Shown: positions 8,894 through 18,466, numbered from the stretch's first letter. The stretch: 64,000 bases of DNA from Microbacterium sorbitolivorans (GCF_003327285.1 NZ_KZ848475.1:124001-188000), one strand, 5' to 3'. The notes: a model not told the origin generated them from the letters alone. Made by a program: numbers and translations.

Positions 8894-11499
8894 GGGGTTC
8901 CTTCTTTCACGAGCTCGGACGTGCCGACGAGGGTCCACGCGCCCACGTGGGTGCGACCGTCTGACGGGACGAACGGGAACGTCTTGGAGGGCAGGGTGGA
9001 GTCGTAGGTGTAGTTGAGGGCGTAGCCCGAGCGGGGGCGGTCGCGCTGGTCGATGGTGATCGCCCACTCGACGCCCATCGCGCCCCGGTGCTGCTGGTAG
9101 ACGGCGCCGTTGAGGTTGAGCGTGCCGAGGGCCTTGCCCTTGTCGTGGTTCGCGAGAGCAAAGGAGCCGCCCAGGGCGTAGACCGCGGCGTCTATGCGGG
9201 TCGGCGGGGTCTCGGCGAGGTTCTCGTATTGGAGGGAGGGGTGCAGCGAATCGGTCGCCGCGATCTCGTCGACGAGCCCCGTGAGGTCGTTCGGGCAGAA
9301 TCCCTCGGTCGTCGCGGCGATCAGCGAGTCGTCGGTGCCCACCGCGCAACCGACGGGGTGGTAGACCATCACGTTGTTCTTTGCGACGAGGGCGACGGCG
9401 TCGGACGAGGTGAAGCTATCGGGGGTGGCCAGGTCTGCGCTCTTCTGCGTCAGATCGCCCGTCACGACGATGTCGTTCTCGGCGACCAGGCTCAGGGCGC
9501 CCGAGACCTCGCCCTCGATGTAGGCGTCGCCGGCGGTGCGCGAATAGACCGTGCGGTCGCCCGGCAGCGGGAAGGCCGAGACCCTTGTGGTCTGCGTCGT
9601 CACGAGCTGGCGCGTCGCCTCGGCCGTGACGAGCGGCGAAGCGTCATCGGGGACGGTGTCGGTTTCCAGGCCCGCGACCGCGTCGTCGATGCACGCCTGG
9701 TCGGCGCAGTTCAGGCGGACGATCGTCGCCGTGAGGTGCTCGGTGTCGACGGTGTACGAGACCTCGTCGGTCAGCGAGGCGATATCGGTGGATCCGGCGG
9801 CGGGGCCGGCGAAGGGCTCGTCGTCGGCTTCGTGCGTGTTTTCGGACGTAAACGTCCAGGCGTACACGACTTCTTGCAGGGCGCCCGGATTCTCCTCGCC
9901 CTCTGCCGGCTCAAGTTCCGGATCGTGCACGCGAACGTACTGCGGGTGCTGTTCGGGCTCGTCCGCAGGTTTGCCGAGTTCCGCCGTCAGTGCGGCGTAG
10001 ATCGCCTCGTTGAGCGTTTCGCGCAGCGACGCCTCGTTGCGTTCGTCGGTCGACAGCTCGCCGAAACTCTCGCCGATGCTCTTGTCGATCTTTTCTGTTG
10101 AGGTCTTCAGGAGCCGTTGGAGCTCGGTGTCTCCACCCGCCCGCTCTTCCGCGGATGAATCGACCTGGGCATCGAGCACGTCGGTCACGGGGACGCCCCT
10201 CCACCCGAAGATCGTGTCGGCGGAGCTGCGGGTAGCGGTGGCGGAATCGGGGGCGACGACCGTGTCTTCGTCATCCGCGTTCTCGACCAGGATCGTCGTG
10301 TCGCGAGTGAGCGGCACGTGGGCCTCGAACACGCCGCGGGCGTCGGCGGTGATCGCCTCGCGGCCGTCGCCGGGCTTCGAGGTGTAGCACTCGCCTTCGC
10401 CCTCGTCGGTCAGGGGGCTCGTGATCACCAGCTCCTGTCCCCCGCTCTCGGCGGTGACGATCGAGATCTGGGTCGCGCCCCGGTAGGTGCACGTGGTGTC
10501 GGCGGGTGTCTCCCAACCGGGCAGTGTGACCGTTGTGGGGGCAAGCTTGGGCAGCTTCGAGCCCACGGCCACGCCGCCGCCGACCGGCTCGGGAACCGTG
10601 CGGTAGAAGAGGCCGCCGTTGTTCTCGGGGTTCCACTCCGTCCAGACGTTCCCTCGGAACATCGGACCGCTGCCGGAGGCGGTGCTGTACGACAGCAGGA
10701 GAGCGTCCTTCGAGTACACGGATCCGTTCATCTCCGTCGCGGAGGAGAACATCACCTCGCAGTCGCCGCCGCGGGTAAGGGTCGTGCCGTCGGAAAATGC
10801 TGCGGACCGTTCACCCCAGTCTTTATCGGCCGATGTCACGCCCGCTTCTTCTCGGCTCTCCTCGCCGTACCAGAGTGATCCGCAGACTTTGGAGTTCGGA
10901 TAGGGCTCACCCGATTGCGGCACGTAGGCTTCTGCGCCAAGCCATGTGATTGTGCCGTCCGGCACCCCCGCGAGATCCTTCGCCTCCGTGCCGAGCGCGA
11001 TCTCTCGCGTGGGATTCTGCGCGTTCACGAGATTCGGGGATTGCGTCTCGTACGTCGAGTAGTAGAGGAAGTCGCCGAGCTGGGCTCCCGCGACAAGGTC
11101 GGCGACGAGAGTTCGGGAGACGGCCTTTCCCGTGCCGCGCGAGTACGAGCCCGTGCTCGCGATGCGCACGGTGCCCTCGGCGCTATTCGACGAGACGACC
11201 CGCCACGAGAACGAGGCTCCGGCATCGCCGATTGTCCGCTCGCCGGAGGTCGCCTCGGTGTCCAGAAGATGGCAGCTCGTTTCGAGCGACCGGCACTGGC
11301 CCGCAAGCTGCGCGAGATAGTCCTGCACACCGCCCTCGGCGGCCGCGAGCGCAGCCGCACGGTCGACCGATTGGCGCGCGGGAATGCTCTGCGCGGCGAT
11401 GATCGTCGTCGCGCCGACGACGAGCGCGAGGATCATCATCGTCGCCAAGAGGACCATGATGAGGCCCTGGCCGTCGTCATTCCGAAGTCGTCGGAACAT
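8890..11499 (-). CDS. Large PilX-like pilus protein (possible tip protein)
   Basis: 869 residues from an ATG with GGAGG 8-9 bases upstream. The N-terminus is short and charged (RNDDGQG) followed by one hydrophobic helix, as in the PilX_N family of minor pilins, but the Glu at position +5 of true prepilins is not there. The remainder is a very long, Thr/Glu/Asp-rich extracellular part with several cysteine pairs and no family I recognise. Common PilX proteins have fewer than 250 residues, so about 600 residues are extra. Being coupled to the prepilins upstream and pilM downstream, it is probably a surface-exposed pilus-associated adhesin or initiation factor; that is inference. Confidence 0.72.
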   Translation of the reverse strand: MFRRLRNDDGQGLIMVLLATMMILALVVGATTIIAAQSIPARQSVDRAAALAAAEGGVQDYLAQLAGQCRSLETSCHLLDTEATSGERTIGDAGASFSWRVVSSNSAEGTVRIASTGSYSRGTGKAVSRTLVADLVAGAQLGDFLYYSTYETQSPNLVNAQNPTREIALGTEAKDLAGVPDGTITWLGAEAYVPQSGEPYPNSKVCGSLWYGEESREEAGVTSADKDWGERSAAFSDGTTLTRGGDCEVMFSSATEMNGSVYSKDALLLSYSTASGSGPMFRGNVWTEWNPENNGGLFYRTVPEPVGGGVAVGSKLPKLAPTTVTLPGWETPADTTCTYRGATQISIVTAESGGQELVITSPLTDEGEGECYTSKPGDGREAITADARGVFEAHVPLTRDTTILVENADDEDTVVAPDSATATRSSADTIFGWRGVPVTDVLDAQVDSSAEERAGGDTELQRLLKTSTEKIDKSIGESFGELSTDERNEASLRETLNEAIYAALTAELGKPADEPEQHPQYVRVHDPELEPAEGEENPGALQEVVYAWTFTSENTHEADDEPFAGPAAGSTDIASLTDEVSYTVDTEHLTATIVRLNCADQACIDDAVAGLETDTVPDDASPLVTAEATRQLVTTQTTRVSAFPLPGDRTVYSRTAGDAYIEGEVSGALSLVAENDIVVTGDLTQKSADLATPDSFTSSDAVALVAKNNVMVYHPVGCAVGTDDSLIAATTEGFCPNDLTGLVDEIAATDSLHPSLQYENLAETPPTRIDAAVYALGGSFALANHDKGKALGTLNLNGAVYQQHRGAMGVEWAITIDQRDRPRSGYALNYTYDSTLPSKTFPFVPSDGRTHVGAWTLVGTSELVKEGTP

Positions 11500-12094
11500 C
11501 GTTCGCGCCTCCATACGAGTAGCTACGGCCACGCTCGTCACGCACGGTGACTTCGAGGGTGACGCGGTCGATGGCGGCGCGCTGGGAAACGGTGAGCGGG
11601 CTATCCGCCGAGGAGGGAAGCGCGATCTGCCGGCCGTCGGCCCGGTACGCGCGCACCGAGAGGGATCCGTTCGGCACCAGGTGCCGCTCCGTCAGCATCG
11701 TCTCGGGGTGGTCGCGCTCGAAGCGGCGCTCGACGAGGCCTTCTCCGGAGGCGGTGATCTCGATGCGCGTGGGGCTCGTCGTCTCGCTACTGTCGAGGGC
11801 CCGGTTGTCGATCGACGCGTAGAAGACAATCGAGTCGGCCGTGATCGTTTCGATCGACGGGTCCGCGGATTCATCGAGCTCGGGCGACTCGCGAACGGCG
11901 AGGAGGGATCCCCACGACTCGAGCGCCGTGCGCGCGACCGACGCCGATTGCGACCTCTCGGTCGAGGCATCGGAGGCTCTGCTCAGCCCGAGGATCACCG
12001 TCAGGGTCATGACGCCCAGCACCGCGGTGATGGCCATCGCGATGATCAGCTCGGTCGTCGTGATGCCGTCGTCGCGGCGGATCCGGGCGATCAC
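11477..12094 (-). CDS. Minor prepilin (PilW/PulJ-like)
   Basis: 205 residues with a type III (prepilin) signal: IARIRRDDG then ITTTELIIAMAI. The cleavage site is after Gly and the Glu at +5 is present. The single hydrophobic helix of the pilin spindle follows. GTG start overlapping the previous stop (GTGA). The C-terminal domain is not recognisable in detail, but size and position suit a PilW/PulJ minor pilin that helps start the filament. Confidence 0.82.
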   Translation of the reverse strand: MIARIRRDDGITTTELIIAMAITAVLGVMTLTVILGLSRASDASTERSQSASVARTALESWGSLLAVRESPELDESADPSIETITADSIVFYASIDNRALDSSETTSPTRIEITASGEGLVERRFERDHPETMLTERHLVPNGSLSVRAYRADGRQIALPSSADSPLTVSQRAAIDRVTLEVTVRDERGRSYSYGGANDVPTTSE

Positions 12095-12501
12095 TCGTCG
12101 AACCCGTCGAGCGAGCCCCGGGGGCAGGCGACCCGCGTGTCCAGCCGCGCCGTCACGCGCGAGTCGCCGGACGCCACCGTCGAGACCGTGACGCTGACAT
12201 CGCGGTAGCCGTCACAGGTGGTGCCGTAGCCGGGGGTCGCCGCAAAGACGACCTCGAAGTCGCGATCCCCCGACGCGATCGTTCCCGATTGCGGCGCCGG
12301 TGTGGGATCCGCGCCGAGGAGCACGACGCGGTCGAGCTGTTGCTGCGCGATCTCCCCCGCCGCCACGCGCAGTTCGGTCGCCGACGCCGCGCGCGCCGAG
12401 CTCACGATCGCGAAAGTGGCGGCCGTGGCGACGATCGCGAAAATCGCGATCGACACGACCGCCTCGATGAGGGTGAACCCCTCGTCGTCGCGAAAGCGCA
12501 T
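12091..12501 (-). CDS. Minor prepilin (PilV/PulI-like)
   Basis: 136 residues. Prepilin signal MRFRDDEG followed by FTLIEAVVSIAIFAIV, with cleavage after Gly and Glu at +5. An upstream in-frame start would put 19 residues before this and overlap the terminator of the major pilin, so the short form was chosen. Two cysteines in the C-terminal half (TTCDG, VACPR) could form the disulfide common in pilin D-regions. Coupled to the next minor prepilin. Confidence 0.85.
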   Translation of the reverse strand: MRFRDDEGFTLIEAVVSIAIFAIVATAATFAIVSSARAASATELRVAAGEIAQQQLDRVVLLGADPTPAPQSGTIASGDRDFEVVFAATPGYGTTCDGYRDVSVTVSTVASGDSRVTARLDTRVACPRGSLDGFDE

Positions 12502-12523
12502 CTGGTGTCCTGCGAGGAAAGGA

Positions 12524-12559
12524 CGTGCCGGGAGGGGGTGGAGCTCCCCGCCCGGCACG
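12524..12559 (-). terminator. Hairpin after the major pilin gene
   Basis: Inverted repeat CGTGCCGGG (12524-12532) / CCCGGCACG (12551-12559) with further GC pairing inside, 12 bases past the pilin stop on the minus strand. A weak pyrimidine-rich tail follows. It may make the abundant pilin transcript end here, with partial read-through to the minor prepilins. Confidence 0.6.
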
Positions 12560-12571
12560 TGGCTCGGGGGG

Positions 12572-12997
12572 TTACTCTTTGTCAGTCCACTTCACGGAGC
12601 CGCCCTGGGTGCTGTCGTAGTCGACCTGCCCGTCGCCAGCCAGTGCGCTGTGCGTGCCCGTGATGTCGTAGGTCTGGCGGTCGTCCTCGACCGTGATCTC
12701 GAGCGTGACGCCGTCTGACGTCGTGATCTCGAGCGGGCCGGGCGTCTCATCGTCTTCACCGTACTGACCGTCGACGTAGACGCCATTCTCCGAGTAGTAC
12801 GTCTCCATCACAGGGATGGCGTTGCGCACGTCCGACTCGACGGCGCGCTTCTGGGCGGCCTCGCGCTGGTTGAGGAAGATCGGCACGGCGATCGCCACGA
12901 GGATGCCGATGATGACGATGACGACGAGAAGCTCAACAAGGGTGAAGCCCTTGTCGCCGCGGAGGCGCTTCATCGCGGGGGTGTTGTGGAGCTGCAT
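12572..12997 (-). CDS. pilA: Major type IV pilin
   Basis: 141 residues. The prepilin leader ends KRLRGDKG and the mature N-terminus is FTLVELLVVIVIIGILVAIA, an almost canonical N-methyl-Phe pilin helix with Glu at +5. The globular part is short, with no cysteine pair. It is the only prepilin here with a hairpin directly after it, in line with being the major subunit. The start could instead be the internal Met nine residues in (position 12973); both retain the cleavage site. Confidence 0.9.
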   Translation of the reverse strand: MQLHNTPAMKRLRGDKGFTLVELLVVIVIIGILVAIAVPIFLNQREAAQKRAVESDVRNAIPVMETYYSENGVYVDGQYGEDDETPGPLEITTSDGVTLEITVEDDRQTYDITGTHSALAGDGQVDYDSTQGGSVKWTDKE

Positions 12998-13032
12998 GTG
13001 TGTCTTTCTGGTGTGGGGGATGCAAGGAGATA

Positions 13033-14232
13033 TCAGGTCAGGCCCGGGGCGACCCAGTCGTCGCCGGCGCCGGGCGTCGCCGTCGACGCGCAGCTCGTAC
13101 GGGCAAGGTCGATTGAGACGAGGTTGTTCGCGGCGTCCGCGGCGGATCCCGCCGTCGCGATGCGCGCGCCCACGAGCCGCAGCAGGTTGGCCTCGATGTT
13201 CACGTAGAGCCCCACCCCGATGTGCAGGCCGGAGGCATCGGCCGAGGTCTCATCGGAGTGCAGGCCGTTGGAAATCTCGAGCACGATCTTCGCGTCGGCC
13301 TTCTTGAGCACGAGCGTGCGCAGCAGGTCCCACAGACCGGGCACGCCGAGCCCCCGCAGCAGGTCTTCAACCGACAGCCCAACTCCGACGCGCAGCAGGT
13401 GCTCGTCAAGCGAGACGTCTGCCAGCGGGCCGAGGTTGCCGTCGAACGTCGTGAGGTCAACGGCGCCGAGGCCGACGACGGGCTGCCCGGCGATGCTCAC
13501 GTCGAGCGCTCCCGTGCCCTCGGCGACGCCAACGGTGACGACTCCGCCAAGCAGGCTCAGACCCGCCGACGAGGCGGCCGCGCGGGGCACCCCCTCCCCG
13601 ACGACCGTGCAGGTCGTCGACGATGTCAGGGCGTCAAGTCTCAGTAGGTCGATGCCGAGCAACCCGAGGTCGAGGCCGGCAACCTGCGACTGCGCCACGA
13701 GGTCGTAGCCGGACGCCGTCGAGACGGATTCGGTGAGGCCGTGGACGGTTCCGAGTGCGAGCTTCAGGATGCCTAGATCCGCGCCGACCGTGATCGGCGA
13801 TGCATAACAGGTGCCGCTCGTATCTGTGCAACTCGCGGGGTTCCCGCTCGACGGACTGCTCCCCGCGGCGAGCGCGAACGGCTCGCGCGAGGGGCTCTCC
13901 GACGTCGGAGTCCCGGCCGTCGAGTCGCCCGCGACGGCGCCAAGGAGCGGGTTCACCACAGCCGCGGGAATACCGTTGAGCGCCGAAGTCACGGGCGTCA
14001 GGATGTTGTTGATGATCGGGTTCAGCGCCCACCCGAGCAGCCCGCCGACGAGCGAGTCTGGCGGCAGCGACACCTCGAGACCGAAGCTCCCGCGGTTGAC
14101 CTGCCAGCCGGTCGAGCTCGCGGTCGCGTCGGATCCGGGTTCCGTCTCCGCGGCCGCCGCAGGCGCCACCACCCCCACCAGCATCGCCACGACCACGACC
14201 GGCGCGAGCACCCGCTGCAGAAACTTCTTCAT
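13033..14232 (-). CDS. Secreted protein of unknown function inside the pilus locus
   Basis: 399 residues. ATG with GAGG six bases upstream; a GTG 12 bases earlier is possible. A Sec signal peptide (MKKFLQRVLAPVVVVAMLVG) ends near AAAAE. The mature protein is Gly/Leu/Val-rich with repeated short patterns around GLDLGLLGIDLLRLDAL and cysteines near SSTTC and RTSC, resembling secreted actinobacterial surface proteins with repeated S-x-C strands. No membrane anchor or sortase motif is seen. Lies between pilC and the major pilin on the same strand, so it probably functions with the pilus, but how is unknown. Confidence 0.7.
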   Translation of the reverse strand: MKKFLQRVLAPVVVVAMLVGVVAPAAAAETEPGSDATASSTGWQVNRGSFGLEVSLPPDSLVGGLLGWALNPIINNILTPVTSALNGIPAAVVNPLLGAVAGDSTAGTPTSESPSREPFALAAGSSPSSGNPASCTDTSGTCYASPITVGADLGILKLALGTVHGLTESVSTASGYDLVAQSQVAGLDLGLLGIDLLRLDALTSSTTCTVVGEGVPRAAASSAGLSLLGGVVTVGVAEGTGALDVSIAGQPVVGLGAVDLTTFDGNLGPLADVSLDEHLLRVGVGLSVEDLLRGLGVPGLWDLLRTLVLKKADAKIVLEISNGLHSDETSADASGLHIGVGLYVNIEANLLRLVGARIATAGSAADAANNLVSIDLARTSCASTATPGAGDDWVAPGLT

Positions 14233-14240
14233 CGCGAACC

Positions 14241-15464
14241 TCACGAGATCTGGCCGTAAATCGAGAACATGGGCAGGTACAGCGCGATCACCATTCCGCC
14301 GGTGACGACGCCGAGCACGACGATCAGCAGAGGCTCGAGCAGCGAGGTGAGCGCGTCGGTCGTGGTCTCGACCTCGTCGTCGTAGAACTCGGCAACCTTC
14401 TCGAGCATCTGCTCGACCTGGCCGCTGTCTTCGCCCACGCGCAGCATGTGCGCGACCATGGGCGGGAAGATCTTGGCATGCTCGGTCATCGGCCCCGATA
14501 GCGAATTACCGTCGCGCACCGAGTCGCGCACGAGGGCGACAACGTCGGAGACGCGCTGATTTCCGACCGTCGCGGCGACGACGTCGAGCGCCTCGAGCAC
14601 CGGAACGCCCGCGCCGAGGAGCATGCCGAGGTTTCGCGAGAACCTGCTCATCGCGACCTTCTGGTTGAGCGCGCCGAACACCGGCAGGCACAGGGCGAGC
14701 GCGTCGAGCGCGCGCCGCTGCTCCGGGATTTGCCGGGCCCGACGGAACAGCAGCACCGCGGCGATCGCGAGCGCCGCGACGGCGGGCAGGATCCACCAGA
14801 GGTTATCGCTGAGGGTCACGAGAACCTGCGTCGCGAACGGCAGCTTTCCGCCGAGATCGGCGAACATGTTTTCGAAGATTGGCACGACGAAGGCGAGCAT
14901 GACCGTGACGATGACGACCATGATCCCGAGGACGACGGCCGGGTAGGTCATCGCGCTGCGCACCTTCTGGCGTAGCTTCTGCTCGTTCTCGAGGACCGTC
15001 GCGGCGCGCGCGAGCGCCTGGTCGAGGAAGCCCGCGGTTTCACCCGCTCGCGCCATGTGGCGCAGGATCGCCGGGAAAGTGTCGGGCTGTGCCGAGAACG
15101 CGTCCGACAGCGAGCTACCGGCGACGACCTCCTCGCGTACCGCCTCGACGGCGGCGCGCATCGATGGCCGCTCCGACTGATCCGCGAGGATATCGAGGCT
15201 GCGCACGAGCGGAACGCCGGCCGCGACAAGCGTCGCGAATTGGCGGATGAACAGCACGACGTCGCGCCGCGACGGGCGCGCGCCGCCGGGGCGGAGGTGG
15301 ATCTCACGTTGCAGGCCACGACCCGACTCGGCGATCGACGTCGCGATGGCACCCTGGGCCTGCAGCTTCGTCGCGACGGCGTCGGCAGACTCTGCCTGCA
15401 CTTCGCCCGCGATCTTCTGGCCCGTCATGTCGCGGGCCTCGTACTTATAGGCGCGCGGTGTCAT
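14241..15464 (-). CDS. pilC: Type IV pilus inner-membrane platform protein PilC
   Basis: 407 residues, standard length for the PilC/GspF family. Two GspF domains are visible (about 70-190 and 275-395), each ending in hydrophobic helices; typical motifs are FIRQFATLVAAGVPLVRSL and FSRNLGMLLGAGVPVLEAL. It forms the membrane platform on which the extension and retraction ATPases act. Its stop lies 8 bases before the ATG chosen for the secreted protein, and its start overlaps the pilT stop. Confidence 0.93.
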   Translation of the reverse strand: MTPRAYKYEARDMTGQKIAGEVQAESADAVATKLQAQGAIATSIAESGRGLQREIHLRPGGARPSRRDVVLFIRQFATLVAAGVPLVRSLDILADQSERPSMRAAVEAVREEVVAGSSLSDAFSAQPDTFPAILRHMARAGETAGFLDQALARAATVLENEQKLRQKVRSAMTYPAVVLGIMVVIVTVMLAFVVPIFENMFADLGGKLPFATQVLVTLSDNLWWILPAVAALAIAAVLLFRRARQIPEQRRALDALALCLPVFGALNQKVAMSRFSRNLGMLLGAGVPVLEALDVVAATVGNQRVSDVVALVRDSVRDGNSLSGPMTEHAKIFPPMVAHMLRVGEDSGQVEQMLEKVAEFYDDEVETTTDALTSLLEPLLIVVLGVVTGGMVIALYLPMFSIYGQIS

Positions 15465-16633
15465 CCGCCACGCCCCGTCATGCGGGCAAGCTCTGCGCCG
15501 TCGTGCGCCGCGTCGTACGCGCGCCGGTAGCTGATCGTGCCGCGCGCTACCTGTTCGGCAAGCGCCTGGTCGAAGGTCGTCATACCGTGCTCGCGACCGG
15601 CGAGCATCATCGTCGGCAGCTGGTGGGTCTTCGCCTCGCGGATCAGGCTGCGCACCGCCGGCGTGCCCGTGAGCACCTCGGCGATCAATTGGCGCCCCGC
15701 GCCCTCGGTGCGCGGCAGGAGCGTCTGCGAGATCACCATCTGCAGCGTCGCCGCCAGCTGCGTGCGCGCCTGAGCCTGCTGCTCGGCCGGGAAGACATCG
15801 ATGAGACGGTCGATCGCCTCGGCGGCACCCCTCGTATGCAGGGTCGCGAGCACGAGGTGGCCGGTCTCGGCCGCCGTGATCGCTGCACGAATCGTCTCGA
15901 CGTCGCGAAGCTCGCCCACGAGAATCACGTCCGGGTCCTGCCGCAATGCGTGCCGCAGCGCCGTCGCGAACCCCTCGGTGTCGACGCCCACCTCGCGCTG
16001 ACTGATGACGGCGCGACCATGGCGGTGTACGAACTCGATCGGATCCTCGATCGTCACGACGCGCACCGCCCGCGACCGGTTGATCTCGTCGACGATCGCG
16101 GCGAGCGTCGTCGACTTCCCGGATCCGGTGGGCCCCGTCACGAGCACGAGGCCGCGCTGCATGCGGGTGACGTCGCCGAGCGCGGCGGGGCCCGCGAGCC
16201 GCTCGAGGCGCGGGACCTCGTGCGGGATCGCGCGGAGCACGGCCCCGACGCGGCCGCGCTCGAGATGCAGGTTCACGCGGAAGCGGGCGAGGTCCGGAAT
16301 GTCGAGGGCGAAGTCGCGCTCGTGATGCGCCTCAAAGTCGGCCCAGCCGGCGTCGTCGACGCACGGCCGCACGAGCGACGCGATGTCGCCGGAGGTGAGC
16401 TCCGCGGATCCGTCGAGCGCGAGCGGCACGAGCTCGCCGTCGACGCGGACCATCGGCGTCTGATCCGCCGCGAGGTGCAGGTCGCTCGCCCCCTGCGCCA
16501 GTGCGACGCGCAACAGCTCGACGAGCGCCGCGGGGTCGCGGAGCGCCCGTCGCTGCGTCGCGTGCGCGCGCGTTGTGGGCACAGCAGTAGCAAGCAAATG
16601 GTCCTCGATTGATACGACACGCGGTGGAGCCAC
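15461..16633 (-). CDS. pilT: Type IV pilus retraction ATPase PilT
   Basis: 390 residues. Walker A GPTGSGKST at about 167-175, Asp box with TIEDPIEF, Walker B ILVGELRD and the His-box HLVLATLHT are all present, in PilT order. No tetracysteine motif, which separates it from PilB. It drives depolymerisation and twitching. GTG start has no clear ribosome site; the N-terminus is about 30 residues longer than typical PilT, so a start further in is possible. Overlaps pilC by 4 bp. Confidence 0.88.
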   Translation of the reverse strand: MAPPRVVSIEDHLLATAVPTTRAHATQRRALRDPAALVELLRVALAQGASDLHLAADQTPMVRVDGELVPLALDGSAELTSGDIASLVRPCVDDAGWADFEAHHERDFALDIPDLARFRVNLHLERGRVGAVLRAIPHEVPRLERLAGPAALGDVTRMQRGLVLVTGPTGSGKSTTLAAIVDEINRSRAVRVVTIEDPIEFVHRHGRAVISQREVGVDTEGFATALRHALRQDPDVILVGELRDVETIRAAITAAETGHLVLATLHTRGAAEAIDRLIDVFPAEQQAQARTQLAATLQMVISQTLLPRTEGAGRQLIAEVLTGTPAVRSLIREAKTHQLPTMMLAGREHGMTTFDQALAEQVARGTISYRRAYDAAHDGAELARMTGRGG

Positions 16634-16701
16634 GTGGTGGAGCGGTATCTGCAGGCCATCTTAGCGGAGCCGATATGACGTCTACCACCGCGCATTCGCG
16701 G

Positions 16702-18366
16702 TCATCGCGCGACGCGCAGCACCTCGAGCGCGGTCGTCACGCCGTCCCTCGCCTTGATGAAGCCGTCGTCGCGCAGAGAGCGCATCCCCTCGGCTTCTGC
16801 CGCGCGACGCAACTCGAGCGTCGAGGCGCCGCTGACGATCATGCCCTCGATCTCCTCACTCACGGCCATCATCTCGTGTAGGGCTACGCGGCCGCGGTAG
16901 CCCGTCTCGGCGCACATACGGCACCCCACCGGGGCGAAGAGGGTGTCGGGCACGCCGATGCGATCGGCCGGCCACCCGATGCGGTCAAGCTCCTCCGGAG
17001 TCGGCGCGTACTCTTCGCGGCACCACGTGCACAGGCGCCGCGCGAGGCGCTGGGCCGCGACGAGGTCGAGCGAGGCGCCCAGCAGGAAGGGCTCGATGCC
17101 CATCTCGCGCAGGCGCGTCGGGGCGCTCGGTGCGTCGTTGGTGTGCAGCGTCGTCAGCACGAGGTGGCCCGTGAGTGCCGCCTCGATCGCGAGCTGCGCG
17201 GTCTGGCGGTCGCGGATCTCTCCGACGAGCAGCACGTCGGGGTCGGCGCGGAGCAGCGCGGGAAGCGCCTCGACAAACGTCAGCCCGGCCTTCGGGTTGA
17301 TCTGCATCTGGTTGACGCCGTCGAGTCGGTACTCGACCGGATCCTCAACCGTGATGATGTTCACCTCTGGCCTGCTCAGCTGTTGGAGCGCCGCGTAGAG
17401 GGTCGTCGACTTTCCGGATCCGGTCGGGCCCGTCACGAGGATGAGGCCGTGGGGCTTCTCGAGCGCCGTGCGCAGCAGCCGGCCGTGGCGCTTCGTGAGG
17501 CCGAGCGAGTCGATGCGGCGAGCACCCTGCTCGTTGTCGAGCACGCGCAGCACGGCCTTCTCGCCGCGCACCGTCGGCATCGTCGCGAGGCGCAGGTCGA
17601 CGACGCGGCCGTCATGCGGGAACGAGATGCGGCCGTTCTGCGGCATGCGGCGCTCGGCGATATCGAGCGAGGCCATGACCTTGAGGCGCGTGATGAGGGC
17701 GCGCACGACGCCGGAGGGCATCGACTCGACCTCGTGCAGCACGCCGTCGATGCGGAATCGCACCCGAACCTCGTCGTCGAGGGGTTCGATGTGGACGTCG
17801 CTCGCGCCGTTGCCAATCGCGCGGCGCAGGAGCTCGGATACGTAGCGGATGACGGGCTCGTCGCTCTCGACGAGGGGCGCGTCGCTCGGTGCCTCGAATC
17901 CATCGCCCGCGAAGCCGAGCGCGTTCTGCGACTGGCTATAGCCGTCGAGGGCGCGGCGGAGGTCGTCAGCGGGCGCCACGACGAGGCGGGGCTCGCGGCC
18001 CGTCGCCGCGCGGACATCATCGATCGCGACGACGTCGCCCGGATCCGCGGTCGCGACCGTCACGCTGTCTTCGGTGGCGGCGATGATCACAACGCCGTGC
18101 CTACGCGAGAGGGCGAGCGGGAGCTCGCGCATCGCGACCGGGTCGGCCTCCCCCGCCGAGAGATCGACGACCTCGAGGCGCCACTCCTGCGCGACCGCGC
18201 GCGCGACGTCCAGGCTCGTGACGAGGCCGTCGGCGACGAGCACATCGGTCGGATCCTTGCCCCGTTCGGCCGCCTGGGCGAGCGATGCCTCCGCGGCCTC
18301 GACGCGGTCGGGCGACGTCGTGCCCAGCTGCTCGAGCAGAATTCGAGCCGTCCGCAACCCCGCCAT
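16702..18366 (-). CDS. pilB: Type IV pilus assembly ATPase PilB
   Basis: 554 residues. N-terminal MshEN-type domain (about 10-150), then the GspE ATPase core with Walker A GPTGSGKST near 312, Walker B LLVGEIRD and a zinc tetracysteine (CTWC...CRMC) near residue 455. It powers pilus extension. Start ATG with GGGAG at good spacing; a longer frame upstream is ignored. First gene of the pilus locus; 68 bases separate it from pilT. Confidence 0.93.
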   Translation of the reverse strand: MAGLRTARILLEQLGTTSPDRVEAAEASLAQAAERGKDPTDVLVADGLVTSLDVARAVAQEWRLEVVDLSAGEADPVAMRELPLALSRRHGVVIIAATEDSVTVATADPGDVVAIDDVRAATGREPRLVVAPADDLRRALDGYSQSQNALGFAGDGFEAPSDAPLVESDEPVIRYVSELLRRAIGNGASDVHIEPLDDEVRVRFRIDGVLHEVESMPSGVVRALITRLKVMASLDIAERRMPQNGRISFPHDGRVVDLRLATMPTVRGEKAVLRVLDNEQGARRIDSLGLTKRHGRLLRTALEKPHGLILVTGPTGSGKSTTLYAALQQLSRPEVNIITVEDPVEYRLDGVNQMQINPKAGLTFVEALPALLRADPDVLLVGEIRDRQTAQLAIEAALTGHLVLTTLHTNDAPSAPTRLREMGIEPFLLGASLDLVAAQRLARRLCTWCREEYAPTPEELDRIGWPADRIGVPDTLFAPVGCRMCAETGYRGRVALHEMMAVSEEIEGMIVSGASTLELRRAAEAEGMRSLRDDGFIKARDGVTTALEVLRVAR

Positions 18367-18466
18367 GATCTCCCTTACGCCCCCACGTTTTGAGTCAGGA
18401 TATCGAAGCGCGGCATCCGCCACGCGCGGGAGTCGCCCGCGATTCGCGCTGAATCGACGGCGCATG

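Noticed and set aside
11500..11541. Longer N-terminus of the PilX-like gene
   Set aside because: Would overlap deeper with the upstream prepilin and lacks a ribosome site; the ATG at 11499 has GGAGG.
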